Shown here: piece by piece, positions 32,960-43,607 of the stretch
How the letters are laid out: every line of letters begins with the position of its first letter
How positions within the stretch are numbered: position 1 is the first letter of the stretch
NCBI RefSeq assembly: GCF_020520425.1
Contig: NC_079487.1
Span: forward strand, 65,960,398-66,024,397
Reading direction: 5' to 3'
Origin: Spinacia oleracea
Taxonomy: Eukaryota > Streptophyta > Magnoliopsida > Caryophyllales > Amaranthaceae
Length of the DNA: 64,000 nt
Program-made: the position numbers and the translations under genes
The notes under the pieces: generated by a model
What the model saw: only the letters and a program-made list of their open reading frames with translations
Database searches by the model: none
Told to the model about the DNA's origin: nothing

Positions 32960-33316
32960 GTTGCTTTGACGTTGACCAACCGTCGCACCGTAAAAGGAGG
33001 CTATAAAGGCAACGCTCAGGTAATCACCTATCAAACGAAGTCTAATCTCAAGATCGCAAGATTGGGATTGTCCTCCCATAAATCGGGATGAGATGCTTAA
33101 AAGTTGTACAAGGCCACTCGGAGAGCTAGAAACTGTGAAATGCATGGCCGTGCTCGGATGAATCATAGGCTATAATTATCTGTTTATTTGATCAGTTGAA
33201 CTCTGAAACCGAGAAACACCTCTGGACATAATAAGGATGACAACTCTTACCTTATGTTCAAGAGCAAGCATCGAGCGACAAAGGAATTAGGAAATGCACA
33301 CTTGTCCCTAAGGACA
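32960..33316 (+). other. Copia-2 3' non-coding block conserved with Copia-1
   Basis: Shares with 3865-4204 the motifs CGTCGCACCGTAAAAGGAGG, ATTGTCCTCC, GCATGGCCG, CTTACCTTATGTTCA and GCGACAAAGGAAT in the same order and spacing. It is much better kept than the coding DNA around it. Confidence 0.75.
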
Positions 33317-33326
33317 AGTGGGAGAC
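33317..33326 (+). promoter_or_regulatory. Copia-2 polypurine tract
   Basis: AAGTGGGAGAC-type purine run next to the LTR start, preceded by AAGGAC. Confidence 0.88.
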
Positions 33327-34708
33327 TGAAGGAAATAATGCCCTTGGTCCAAGTATGCATTCTATGTTAAGTCTAATAAATGCGGTTCAGTATTAATTAA
33401 CAAGTTAATAATTCAGTGAGATCAAGTGAGCTGAATGCCTAGCTAGAGGCCGCTTCAGTTCAAGTGGAATTAATGATATTAATCCACATCTTACTCTTGA
33501 CTGAACCCGTAGGGTCACACAAATAGTACGTAAACGGATCAAGTATTTAATGGCATTAAATACTCCATCTATGGATATTCGGAATCGACGGATCTTGGTT
33601 TCAGTGGGAGCTGAGATCGTCACAGGCAAGAAATGAATACTCCGGAAACGATGATATTGCCGGAAACGGAAATATGGATCGTATCGGAAATATAAATATT
33701 ATCCAAGTCGTAGATGTTGCCGGAAACGGAAACATGGTACGTATCGGAAAATATTATCGGAAATGGAAATATTGCCAGAATCGGAAATATTGCCGGAAAC
33801 GGAAATATTGTCAGAATCGGAAATATTATCGGAATCGGAAAATAATTCCGGAAACGGAAATATTAAATATTTGTTCGAAACGGAAATTGACTCCGGAATC
33901 GGAAATATTAAATATTGTTCGTATCGGAAATGAATTCCGGAATCGGGAATTTAATCTGAAGCGTATCGTACGAATTAGAATCGGACGAGGCCCGCTAGAC
34001 GAAGGCCCAGCACGAAGCCAGGCCATCGCCCAGCGAGCCAACGTACACCAGCGCACGCCAAGCCTCGACTAGGCCCAGCGCAAGGCCATGCACAGCCAAG
34101 GCCTTGGGCGCGCGCGCGCAGAGCGCAGCAATGGGCCGAGCGCTGTGCGCCTAGCGTGGGCCGCAAGGCTTGCGCGGGTGTACGGTGCTCGTGCATTGCT
34201 TGTGCGGGAATCCTGAAGCAATCAGGATTCGAAGTGTGATTAAATCCTAAAACTATTAGATAATGATTATTTAATTAGAGTCCTAGTAGGGTTATAATTA
34301 AATAAATTAGTATCCTAATAGGATTCCAAAACCCTTTCCATAACTCTATAAATACGTGCCTAGGGTCACATATTTTAACAGATTATTCAAGTATTCAAAG
34401 TGAGTTTTTGAGAGAAAATTCAGACACATTTCTTACCTAAGAATGCCGAAAATCTTTAGTACCTTAAGGGCGATTCTAGTTGGTCAATCTTAAGGCGGAT
34501 CCGGACGTGCTGTGGACTATCTACGGAGGGACGACACTTGGAGTCCTAAAGACTTGTTCTTGTTCGGTTCGGGCGCAGCTAGGGAAGGCACGCAACAAAG
34601 AGTATGCATCTAAACTATGCTATATGATTATGTGTAAATAATATGTATTCCTGGCTAAATGGTTTTTCCGCATGATTTATGAATTGTCATATGTATCATA
34701 ACCTAACA
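33327..34708 (+). repeat. Copia-2 3' LTR
   Basis: Same order of elements as the 5' LTR: the GGAAATATT array, the GC block with a 17-bp insertion relative to the 5' copy, TATAAATA, and the end CCTAACA. It is followed by CAAGT. Confidence 0.95.
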
Positions 34709-34713
34709 CAAGT

Positions 34714-35653
34714 GACAACAAGCATTGTACGCGCATCCCTCCTCGCTGTGGGCGCAGCTAGCTCGCAGCTAGCTCACTCCCCTCGCCCACAGTCTGCCCT
34801 GGTCGCAGCACTTTGCTGTGGCCGCAGCGCAAAGCGCGCATGAATCCAATGTTGCGTCCCTCGCTGCGCTCGCAGCCAGCTCGCCCCATTCCCTCGCCTG
34901 CGCCCGCAGCCAAGCCATAGCTAGCCCACCCCCTCTCCTTAGCCCGTGATTGTCGTACTCGCAGCAATCTGCTGTGGGCGCAGCTCGTCTCTCCCTCGCC
35001 TGTGCCCGCAGCTAGCCCGCACCCCGTACTCCCTCTCGCAAAAAAAAATATAACCAACCTCCACTCCGTCCACTCCCTCTCCCTCCCTTCGAACCCGCGA
35101 CCCATCACCCTACTCCCCTCCTTCTCCAACCCCTCAACCACCCCTCCCCGCCGGCGCTGCACTGGTGGTCGGAGTAACACCGACCCAGCCCCGCTCGCCC
35201 TCGCCTACCAAACCCAGCCGTCCACCTCAAACGCACCCCTTTTCCCCATAACTCACAAACCCTAACCTTTCAATCAATTTGGGGTTCTTGCTATTCTGTT
35301 AATTGATGCAATTGAGTGACATTTGGGCATTATTGGAGCATACTACAATTGATTTTCAATCATCTAATTGAATTCATTGCTTGGGTTTGGTGTAAGTGAA
35401 AATTTTTCTTTAATTAATTTCACTTTTGCCTCTACTTTGCCATATCTGGGAGATCTTGTTGCCTCTTTATTGGTGTTGGAGATTAATTGATTGATTCTTG
35501 TGAGTTTATTGTGGCAATTGTTCATTGATAATAATTGATCGAATACTTGATTTTTCTTGCCACAATTGTGGATTAGAATTGGTGAATTTTATGCTTGAAT
35601 TTGGTGAACTTGTATTGTGGTTGCCTCTACATTGTTGTCTTTGGTGAATTGGA
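34714..35653 (+). other. Athila region upstream of the extra ORF, with GC-rich CGCAGC block
   Basis: 34730-35035 is GC-rich, with repeated GCTGTGGGCGCAGC and CGCAGCTAGCTCGC motifs similar in style to the Athila LTR array. A pyrimidine-rich stretch and AT-rich sequence follow, resembling a leader or intron before the ORF at 35654 (GTAAGTG at 35391 is a possible donor). No gene identified; the ORF at 35002-35265 is composition-driven. Confidence 0.5.
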
Positions 35654-37180
35654 GTGAGCATCATGATCCCTACCAAAAGAAATATACCAAAGGCTAAGGA
35701 GAATTCCATCGCCCTTGAGCCTAAGAAATCTATTGAGAAAAAGAATCCCACATCAAAGCCTAAACCCGCACCCAAATCTAAAGACAAATCCAAGCATCGT
35801 GCATCCACTTCCAGTACACCCCCACCATCACCCCCTACAGATCACCCCACCCCTCCTCCATCGTCTCATCAATTTACGTTCCCTTGGCTTAGCGAAAGGC
35901 AACAAGCCTTTTGCATTGATTTGCAAAAGAAGCCGGTAAAACCTACTCTTTTATACTCACCGGAAGATGCAAAATTAATTGGTGTTGATGATTGCCTTCA
36001 AGGGATTGCAAGAAAATATGGATGGACCAAGGTGTTGAATATGCAATATGATACTTAGCCGGAATTGACATATGAGTTCCTATCCTCCTTTGTTGTTGGT
36101 TCGGGTGAAGGTGATGTCATTTTTTATCTAGGTGGTGTGAAAAGAGTTCTGTCTTGGAGCGAGTTCAACTATGTTTTCGGGTGGCCAAAGGATGGTGATA
36201 TTGGCCCGGATGAATTTGGCGAGTTTGATGCGGACTTGGAAGATGGTTATTTTGACAAAGGCTCCTTTTGGGAGGAACTAACAGGTCGGGATGATTGGAA
36301 AGTGGGGCATAGCCGAGCATTGTCTATAGTGAATCCTGCCATCCGACTCCTTCACAGGTTTTTACTACAAGTGCTTCACCCGAAAGGTGAAAAGGGTCAA
36401 CCCACAGATCAAGATTTGAAGTTGCTTTGGTGGTTCCTTCATGGGGATGTAGAGACCATGGGTCAATTGAACTTTGGAAAATTCCTAATGCAGGCATTCC
36501 TTACCGAGAGGCTTAAAGCCGGTGGCAACATAACCTTGGGTGTTTTTGTGACGGTTCTTGCCACCACACTGAAAATCAACTTGAAAGGGAAGCGGAAGTC
36601 TCCCTCTACTAACCTCATCGATATTGTTGCTATGAAAAGATTTGACTGGTTGAAAGTTCATGATGATACTAAATATGCATGGTTTGTGAAGGAACTTGAA
36701 CCAAAATCAGAAAGAATTCAACATGCCTTTTTGCCAAACCCCCGAGCTCGTTCGGATCAACCCAACTCTTGGTTGTTTGGTCCTGACCCGCACCTCGGGA
36801 AGAGTGTTGCACCACGGATAACAAGGCCTTCTGTTTCTGCTCCCTTGCTCGAGCCGACTACTCCACTTGTGCCCATCGATCGTTCCATTTCTTCCACTCT
36901 GGTACACCCCAGGAGTGTTATGGAATTGTCCGTCGCCACCGATCCTCAGCCATCGGACTCTACCCCCGTGCCACTTGGGGAGTTTCGTAAGTTTCTCACC
37001 ACCTTTGATACTTTTTCCTCTGATGTTATTCGTTGTTTTGATACCCTTGGGCAGAGATTCACAACTTTAGATAAGGAGGTCTCCACTCTTCGTCAACAGG
37101 TTGCAGCTTCTGGCTCCACCGCTGCACCTGTTAACACCACTACGGGACCAGCTTCGGTAGATGATGCTCATGCTGAGTGA
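35654..37180 (+). pseudogene. Athila extra ORF (env-position / ATHILA ORF-1-like), one stop
   Basis: One frame from ATG at 35654 to 37180, interrupted by a single TAG at 36056-36058. The N-terminus is Lys/Pro/Ser-rich (about residues 10-75). It continues with LLYSPEDAKLIGVDDCLQGI, then after the stop TYEFLSSF, FYLGGVKRVLSWSEFNYVFGWP, and LNFGKFLMQAFLTERLKAGG. A C-terminal heptad-like stretch (LGQRFTTLDKEVSTLRQQV) may be a coiled coil. It sits between pol and the 3' LTR, where Athila elements carry their env-like ORF. I see no signal peptide or clear membrane segment, so an envelope role is not supported by sequence. The FLSSF/FNYVFG pattern is what I associate with ATHILA ORF-1. Confidence 0.75.
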
Positions 37181-38752
37181 GCTAACCCTCTCCTTTTCCA
37201 TTTTTTTATGTGTACACAGTAGGGACACTGTGTTCATTCTAGCATGGGGGAGGGATATCTATCTTTATTGCTTTCTAGTATAGCTTTATTGTTTTTTTTG
37301 TAGGTGTTGTACGCTTTGTACCATCCATTAGGGGTGGGAGTTTACGTGCAACGAAAAAAAATGTACTGCTTTCCTAGTATTATTGATTAGTTTAGTTGTT
37401 TTTCTTTACTTGCATTGCATTCATATTTCCTTATACCCTGCATAGTGAATTTGACTTTAAACCATGTTCGGACTCTTTTTGACTCTTTGGAGCTTCTCTT
37501 GAGCTTAGCTATGATTCTGAAATTCAGTCGGTTGTGCTATACATTGATAACTGCTTGGCATTGTGTGAACCAATTGAATGGTATGCGGTAAGATGTTGGT
37601 CTCGTGTCAAGAATAGCTAGCCAATTATCTTGTAGGTCACCTTACTATGTGTTTGTGTGATTGATGTGACTTGTTATCGTATGATTTTGGCTTGAGATTC
37701 ATTAGTAGTTTAGTTGCAACTCACGCATGCCGCGTATGACAGAGGCCATTCTCTTAGGAAGCCTTCAGACGAATTTAGAAACATCAGTTCCTGCCTTTCA
37801 TACCCATGTTGTAGCCTTGTCCGTTTATTGTTTTAACTCCACAAAATTGAGCCCTATTAGCCCCGTTGGTTACTTGTCCCGAGTCTAGCTTAATGGTTTC
37901 GTTGATGTTGATTGATTGGCACACTAAGCCAATAGTTCGTGGTTCGAGGCTATGTTTGGATTTGTGGTTCGGAAATGATGTATATTATTGTTGGCACCCA
38001 AGCTTGTAACAGTTAGCATTAGATTTATTTATGTACTTTCGATTTCATTCTTTAGTTTCATTTTCAAAAAAAAAAAAAAGAAAAAAAAAGAAAAAAAAGG
38101 AAAAAGAAAAAAGAAAAAAAAATAGAAATATCAAAGAAAAATCAAAAATATGTTTTTCGTTTTTTTTGTATATAGTTTGAAGGCAAGGAAAGGGGATTGA
38201 ACAAAGAACATTGACATTATATTATGATTTTTCCCCTTGGTTATATATAACTTGGTTGATTGTTCGGGTTTCATGGTTCGATGGAGTTGGATTTTCGGCA
38301 TTATCACGCCGACGCATATAGTTCACATTTGCTCCCCAAGTTGGACCTTACTCTTACTTTTTCCCAAATTATACCCTACCCTTCCTTTTCACCTAGCCCC
38401 TTTACAAGCTTATTATAAAGACCTCTTGATCGGCATGTTTGTTTTGTGATTGAATGAAAATCGTTTCTTGCTATTGTCATCTTACCCCATGTTGCATCAT
38501 ATATTTATATTCTACAAGGTATGCGGCGACGACTAGCTTGATTGAGAATAGTTTGTGGCTAAGCTTGGTTGTTTCAATTGTGGATCATGATGCTTTGTGG
38601 TTCTATTTGTATCCGAGCTAAATTTCTGTCTTAATAACTTTGTTTGATTGTTTGCCCGAGAGTTGAGTAGGTTTGTTCAGGTTCAATGAAAGTCATGTGC
38701 GTCTCATTTCTCTGTGTTCGGTCTAGTGTTGCTTGGGGACAAGCAACAGTTT
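37181..38752 (+). other. Athila 3' non-coding region
   Basis: About 1.6 kb without coding potential. It has an A-rich tract with scattered G at 38066-38135 and AT-rich flanks. Near the end, 38728-38747 forms a perfect hairpin GTTGCTT-GGGGAC-AAGCAAC just before the polypurine tract. Confidence 0.65.
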
Positions 38753-38766
38753 AGCTTGGGGGAATT
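38753..38766 (+). promoter_or_regulatory. Athila polypurine tract
   Basis: AGCTTGGGGGAATT directly before the LTR start TGATGAATC, typical of the Athila lineage. Confidence 0.88.
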
Positions 38767-40397
38767 TGATGAATCATATTTATATAGGGTATTTTAGGCT
38801 CATTTAGGTTGCATTTCTAGGCATTTCTCTCATTTTTGTTGCATTTAGAGTCATTATTGCATAAGTCGTCGTTATCGTACTCTATTACGCTTCGTTTGTG
38901 TTTTCTTTGATATTTCAGGTGATTTTACAATCATTTGGATGTTTCTGGAGATTTAGAGGTGGGTCGAATGGCTATCGGATGGTTCGTATTGAAAACAACG
39001 TGTTTGATCGGAAAATGAAGTTTTCGAAAATGATTTGCGGAAGTTCCGGTTCACTTAGCTTGATTTATTCGGCCATCGAGGCAATTCGTTATTTTGGATG
39101 ACATGAGGCTAGTTTCTGATGCTCGCCATAAAATCTTGGTAATGTGGGAAGCATCGTCGCAACATCGTACCTGAATCGTGCAATGTGGCCACATCGAAGT
39201 GCTTTATGCCCACATCTAGAGCTTTGTGGTCGCACCCAGCCCGCAGCACCCAGTCGCTTCACTAAACATCGTCTGCCATGCTCACAGCGAAGTGCTGCGC
39301 CCACAGCGAAGTGCTGCGCCCACAGCAAGAAGTGATGCGCCTACAGCAAGGGTTGCTGCGCCCACATCTCACTCACGCTTCACTAAGCAGTTGCTGGCTT
39401 GCTCACAGCGCAAGGCTGCGCCCACAGTGCGTCCAGGCCGACGAATACCATATTGCGTACGTCTCTCACGCCATCGACCAATCGTTGACGACTTCTATTT
39501 TTATTTTCTCATTTATTTATTTATTATTATTTCAGAAATAGGAAGCCTATAAATATTGAAGGGAATTACATTCCTAGGTCTCTTATGTTATTTTTTCTTC
39601 CTTAGAATTCTATGAACGATTATTTTTACTTTTCTCTTTTCATTGTCGAACGCTTTTCTGATTTCATTCATTCATCAACCTAAGGTAAATTCATAATTTC
39701 TCTTGCTTTAATTCAAATTTATTATTTTCGTTCCTTATATTAATTCGTTCGTTGATTATGAATTCTATTCTTATTATTTGTTTCATGATTATTAAATTAA
39801 TTATGAGCGAGTAGTCTTTTTCTAGGGCTAAGTAAGGGAAGCCATGTTTATACCATAATCGTTATGCATTAAAGTTCGTTAATTTATAGATTATGATTGA
39901 GTAATTCCAATTGATTTGTTCTTAATCGTTGATTCATGTTATCGGCCAATTTCATGGATTAATTATCTAGCTAATAGGAATTAGAATCGAAAGATCGTGT
40001 TTTTAGAGGCTTTGTACAATTGGCAATTCTGATTATGTTGGCGATCGTACTGCATATGTTGAATTGAAAGTGTTAAGACCCGACCGTAGGATTAGCATGT
40101 ACTTTAATTACTCGGCCTAGTTTATTCGTTGTCGAATTGAATTGTGTTATTGGATTGGTATAAGCATGGTGAACCGAACAGACGCCCTAGACCTTTAATT
40201 CATTGATAAATTACGCATTTTTATTATTGCTTTAGCTTTACTAGTTAATACTCAAAATCAATTTTCGTTATTGAAATAGTTCGTATAATTGGGCAAAAAC
40301 TAATAGAACTTGTCGCCCTGTGGGATCGACCCGTATTTGCTAAGTATCTGCTAACAACAGACACCGTGCACTTGCGGTATCACTTTTTAACTCATCA
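38767..40397 (+). repeat. Athila 3' LTR (1631 bp)
   Basis: Complete copy, TGATGAATCA to TTAACTCATCA. It has the same about 21-bp GC-rich units (39275-39425) and TATAAATATT near 39549 as the 5' LTR. It is followed by GGTAA (40398-40402), then Tat-A LTR sequence. Confidence 0.95.
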
Positions 40398-41489
40398 GGT
40401 AATCAAAGATAAACACCTTTTAACATTTAAAGGTTTAGTCTTTGAGATTCAAAACTCCATTTTCAATATACAAGTTCAAGTCTTCAATTTTCAAAGATCT
40501 TGCCATGTTTAGGGTTATTCATAGTTATTTCCCTAAACTAGGATCATTTTAAGTTCAAATTTCAATCATTTCAAGTTCAAACATTTCAATCATTTCAAGT
40601 TCAAACATTTCAATATTCAAGATTTCAATTTCAAGTTTAATATGCAAAATCTAGGATATTTGGGTTGAGCAACCTCTCCCAAGTTGAGATTTTTGGCTTT
40701 GAATTCGTGTCGGGCGCACTTATTTTTAAGGAACCGCTTGGCGTTTGAATCTCATGTGCCCAAGTACAAATTTCAATTACGCACCTTTCAATATTGCAAT
40801 TTCAATATCGCACCTTTCAATATCGCACTCTCAATATCGCACTTTCAATATCGCACTTTCAATACCGCAATTTCAATACCGCAATTTCAATTCCGCACTT
40901 TCAATTCCGCATCTTTACTTGCCTAGTCCATTTCTAGGCAATGTGGACCTACTCCCTAGTCCTTTTCTAGGGGGTCTTGTATTTACTCATTCCGCACTTT
41001 ATTTAGTATTGTGATGTTGCTTTATGTGCTTTATCGCTTTTATCACCAACATGCTAAATACAACAAAATACAAAGGTTACATCACTCTTAACGAAGATAT
41101 TTTTGGACAAACCGGCATTAGGTTCCTTAAATAAATCTTTAAAGCAAAGTGACCACCGTACAATTAGAAATTCTATTTTGCTCTAAAATTCAAACCCACA
41201 TAGTCTAATCTAGGGTTTATTTTCTAACTAATGTTGTGCCAACGTACTTGAATATTTCTAAAGCTCGCCGAATAAGTATTTTCGTTCCCGAGCCCGGATC
41301 TCACCCATCCGTTTCAAGGATTCAAGGCCTTATCCAAAAATAGAGTCATTTGCGGTCTTTCCAAACAAGACCTTAAATAAAGTTTGGTGGCGACTCCTTC
41401 GAGGTGCAAAAATTCAAACGGTTCTCTAAACGAGTCGATCGGCCTCCTAAAACCCCCCTTGTAGGAAACGGGAAAAAAAAAACCCTACA
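40398..41489 (+). repeat. Tat-A 3' LTR, right segment
   Basis: Resumes GGTAATCAAAGATAAAC exactly where 18414 stopped, and ends AACCCTACA. The array of TTTCAATATCGCAC units (40785-40915) has an extra unit compared with the 5' LTR. Followed by ACACC (41490-41494), the right target-site duplication of Tat-A. Confidence 0.93.
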
Positions 41490-41652
41490 ACACCCGACCC
41501 AAATAATTGATCTGAATCCTTTGTACTACACATTGAAGAGAAGCGTGCTTGATGCCATAAAGTTGGCGATTAATTTTGTACTTGCGCCAGGCGCTGGTCC
41601 TGTGCCATGCGCTGGTGGTACTTCCGAGTACCGCCGTAAATTTTGGCTCTTG

Positions 41653-41660
41653 TATAAATA
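41653..41660 (+). promoter_or_regulatory. TATA box of Tat-B antisense gene 1
   Basis: TATAAATA in CTCTTGTATAAATAGAGGG, 77 bp before the ATG at 41737. GC-rich dyads (GCGCCAGGCGCTGG, CATGCGCTGG) lie upstream at 41583-41615. The design matches the LTR promoter and 16855 in Tat-A. Confidence 0.6.
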
Positions 41661-41736
41661 GAGGGCTTTGCAAATCAGCTCTTTCCACCTCTACCACTTG
41701 TTCTGATTCGCTCTCTATTTCTTCTTTGTAAAACAA

Positions 41737-43111
41737 ATGGCTCTTTCTTTTGAAAACGCCTTGAACTCATGACTTAGTTCGTTAGGGAAGTTGGAGAAAA
41801 GGAGCTTGATGTTATGCATCTTTGAGTGCTTGTCTCTTTTTGGTTTGTAAATCATGATTTGCACTTTCTTCATGCTGCTTTGGAGGCTTGGGATCCAATA
41901 AATCATGTTTTTCGCTTTGGAAACAACGAGGTATGTCCCCTCCCTGAAGAGTTTAGTGCTATAATTGGCTGGCCTCTTATGATAGAGCCTTGCTTGCCTA
42001 GTGTTGAAGAACACTTCTTTTCTACTTTTGAAAGATATTTGGGTCTTAAGCCTCCACTTTTGAGTGATGTTGTATATGGGCGAGGGGTGGACTTATCCCT
42101 CTTTGTTGCTCATTTTGCTGGAGCAGACATTCCCATGGTCTGCTGCTTGAGGGCCTTGAATTTTTGTATCTTCGCTCGTTTACTCTTCTCGAAAAATTGG
42201 TTTGGCAATGGCAATGCCGCCACAATAGAGATTGTAGTTCACTTTTCTTGTGGCAAAGACCCCCGTGCCGCTTGTAATTGGCGAGACATTGCTAGGCCTT
42301 AATATGTTGAAATCGAACCCATCTTCCATGCCTTCCGGAAGCCCGGTGCTACTCCAAGAAAGTATCTAGAGTTTCTTGTATATTGAAGTTCGCATTTGTA
42401 TTTAGAACATTGGATATTGAACTACTTCTTTTATTTTCTCCAAGGTTTGGCTTACGGAGAGGCTCATGTTGGTGACACCATTAGATCGAAAATATGGCAA
42501 GCTACAATAGAAAAGGATTCACGGTGCGGCCCATGCTGTATGGCCGACTCTCTTTGGATGAATGGCGCTACGTACTCTCGGAGATTGGATCCTCCATTAG
42601 GTGGGTAATTCCGTAGTGGGGAATTTCTTTCATGAGGCATGCCCCTGGTTCTTCTGTTTTAAGGGTGCCTAGCCTTTTTTCATTAGTCTTCTACTCTCCT
42701 GCTTGAGTGATGAGACAATATGGCTTGAGGCAAGTGATTCCGGATTGTGCTATGGAGCATCCGAAGCATGTTGTACTGAATACTCACCGTCTTACACGGT
42801 GGAGAAGGTATTGGATTGCCAAACCCTTTTTGAATCTTCAATTCCCACCTGAGCCCTCTACTCTGTCTACGGGGTATGTTGTATGAATGAAAGGTCCAAG
42901 CCAGAGAGATGCTTCTTTCTACAAATATGTGGGAGTCAGAGGTTCTAAGACTAGACATCCTGCATCAATTGCTTATGGGGAGAGTGATGAGAGTTTGGCC
43001 CATTTGGTGCTTCACCGTTCTGGGTGTAGAGGAGGTTCATCATCATCTCGCCTTGGGAAGTTTGCTAGTTCCTTCTCCCGCCGCTTGGGCAAGGGGAACA
43101 TGGATGAATGA
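41737..43111 (+). pseudogene. Tat-B antisense gene 1 (DUF7745/plant-mobile-domain-like)
   Basis: ATG at 41737 (MALSFENALNS then TGA). After a frame change the protein reads VSFWFVNHDLHFLHAALEAW, FRFGNNEVCPLPEEFSAIIG, FARLLFSKNWF, and CNWRDIARP with TAA at 42300. It continues in frame as EIEPIFHAFRKPGATPRKYL. A TTGTATTTAG-rich intron precedes GLAYGEAHVGD at 42444, and the final part (QYGLRQVIPDC ... GKGNMDE) ends at 43111. The N-terminal half resembles the DUF7745 domain that I recall from Tat/Ogre additional ORFs, related to plant mobile domains. Several stops and one frameshift disable it. It converges on pol. Confidence 0.7.
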
Positions 43112-43499
43112 TTGCAAGAAGGGCAAGGAGTACTCAAAGCGTTAAGGCTCAAGAGCATACTAGCCCAACCCTAGAACTTTGTAGGCTTGAAGTGTTTGAA
43201 GATTGTATTTTTAGGAAATATGTTTGAGAGTGTGTTTAGAATTGTGTTTAGAAATGTGTTTGGTGGGAGTGAAAAGGCTTGAAATGACTTTGCTTCACTT
43301 GATTTCGACCTTGTAATCGAATTAGCTTGAATTAAGGCCTTAGAGAGTCTTTTGAATGTTGTGCCAAATTCCTCATGAACATGCTTTTTATTTGCATATT
43401 TGGAATAAGAAATACAATTTCAATTTAATTTTTTGATTTTTGAACTTGATTTAATTTTTAGGATGCCCTTAATTGAGGAAACTTTGTATTTTTATATTA
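43112..43499. other. Tat-B spacer between convergent genes
   Basis: AT-rich, non-coding. GTGTTTAGAA repeats (43225-43262) mirror the CTAAACACA repeats in Tat-A at 14000-14060. Confidence 0.5.
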
Positions 43500-43572
43500 A
43501 GGTGGCCAGGTCTCGGAATGAGGTTGCCTACGTGTCCCGTTAAGGAAGCAGGCCGAACGTAGTTCTAACTTA
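43500..43572 (-). other. Conserved hairpin after Tat-B pol
   Basis: On the minus strand GAACTACGTTCGGCC...ACGGGACACGTAGGCAACCT. TACGT pairs with ACGTA, as in Tat-A at 13713-13780. Confidence 0.6.
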
Positions 43573-43607
43573 CAGAACGTTTTGAAAATTGAACTTGGAC
43601 TTAGAAT

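Larger units (their letters stand above)
24439..34708 (+). mobile_element. Copia-2, non-autonomous Ty1/copia element with near-identical LTRs
   Basis: Complete in outline: LTRs of 1365 and 1382 bp, CAAGT duplications, a PBS and a polypurine tract. The interior (25804-33326) has no long ORF, but short stretches line up with Copia-1 gag-pol, and the 3' non-coding block is well preserved. The LTRs differ mainly by one 17-bp insertion (near 34080 in the 3' copy) and scattered substitutions. Decayed coding sequence between young LTRs implies movement by proteins supplied in trans. Confidence 0.95.
18415..40397 (+). mobile_element. Athila-type Ty3/gypsy element (interrupted by Copia-2)
   Basis: LTRs start TGATGAATCA and end TTAACTCATCA, flanked by GGTAA at 18410-18414 and 40398-40402, inside the 3' LTR of Tat-A. 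The RT and integrase sequence, the TTGGGGGAATT polypurine tract and the extra ORF between pol and 3' LTR are typical of the Athila lineage. Without Copia-2 it is about 11.7 kb. It lacks PBS and most of gag because of a deletion at the 5' LTR edge, and has in-frame stops in pol and in the extra ORF. Confidence 0.95.
7100..41489 (+). mobile_element. Tat-A, defective Ty3/gypsy Tat-lineage element with nested insertions
   Basis: Bounded by LTRs starting TGTAGACACC and ending CCCTACA, with ACACC duplications on both sides. Without the nested Athila, about 12.4 kb remains. The interior has a primer-binding site, two long tandem-repeat fields, a pol reduced to an RT stub and an integrase, a post-pol hairpin, two antisense gene remnants and a polypurine tract. 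No gag or protease is recognisable. The PBS, LTR termini and antisense genes point to the Ogre/Tat group. It cannot have moved without proteins supplied in trans. Confidence 0.92.

Noticed and set aside
36056..36058. Programmed readthrough at the TAG of the Athila extra ORF
   Set aside because: The following codons are CCG GAA, not a CARYYA-type context, and other stops show the copy is decaying. A simple nonsense mutation is more likely.
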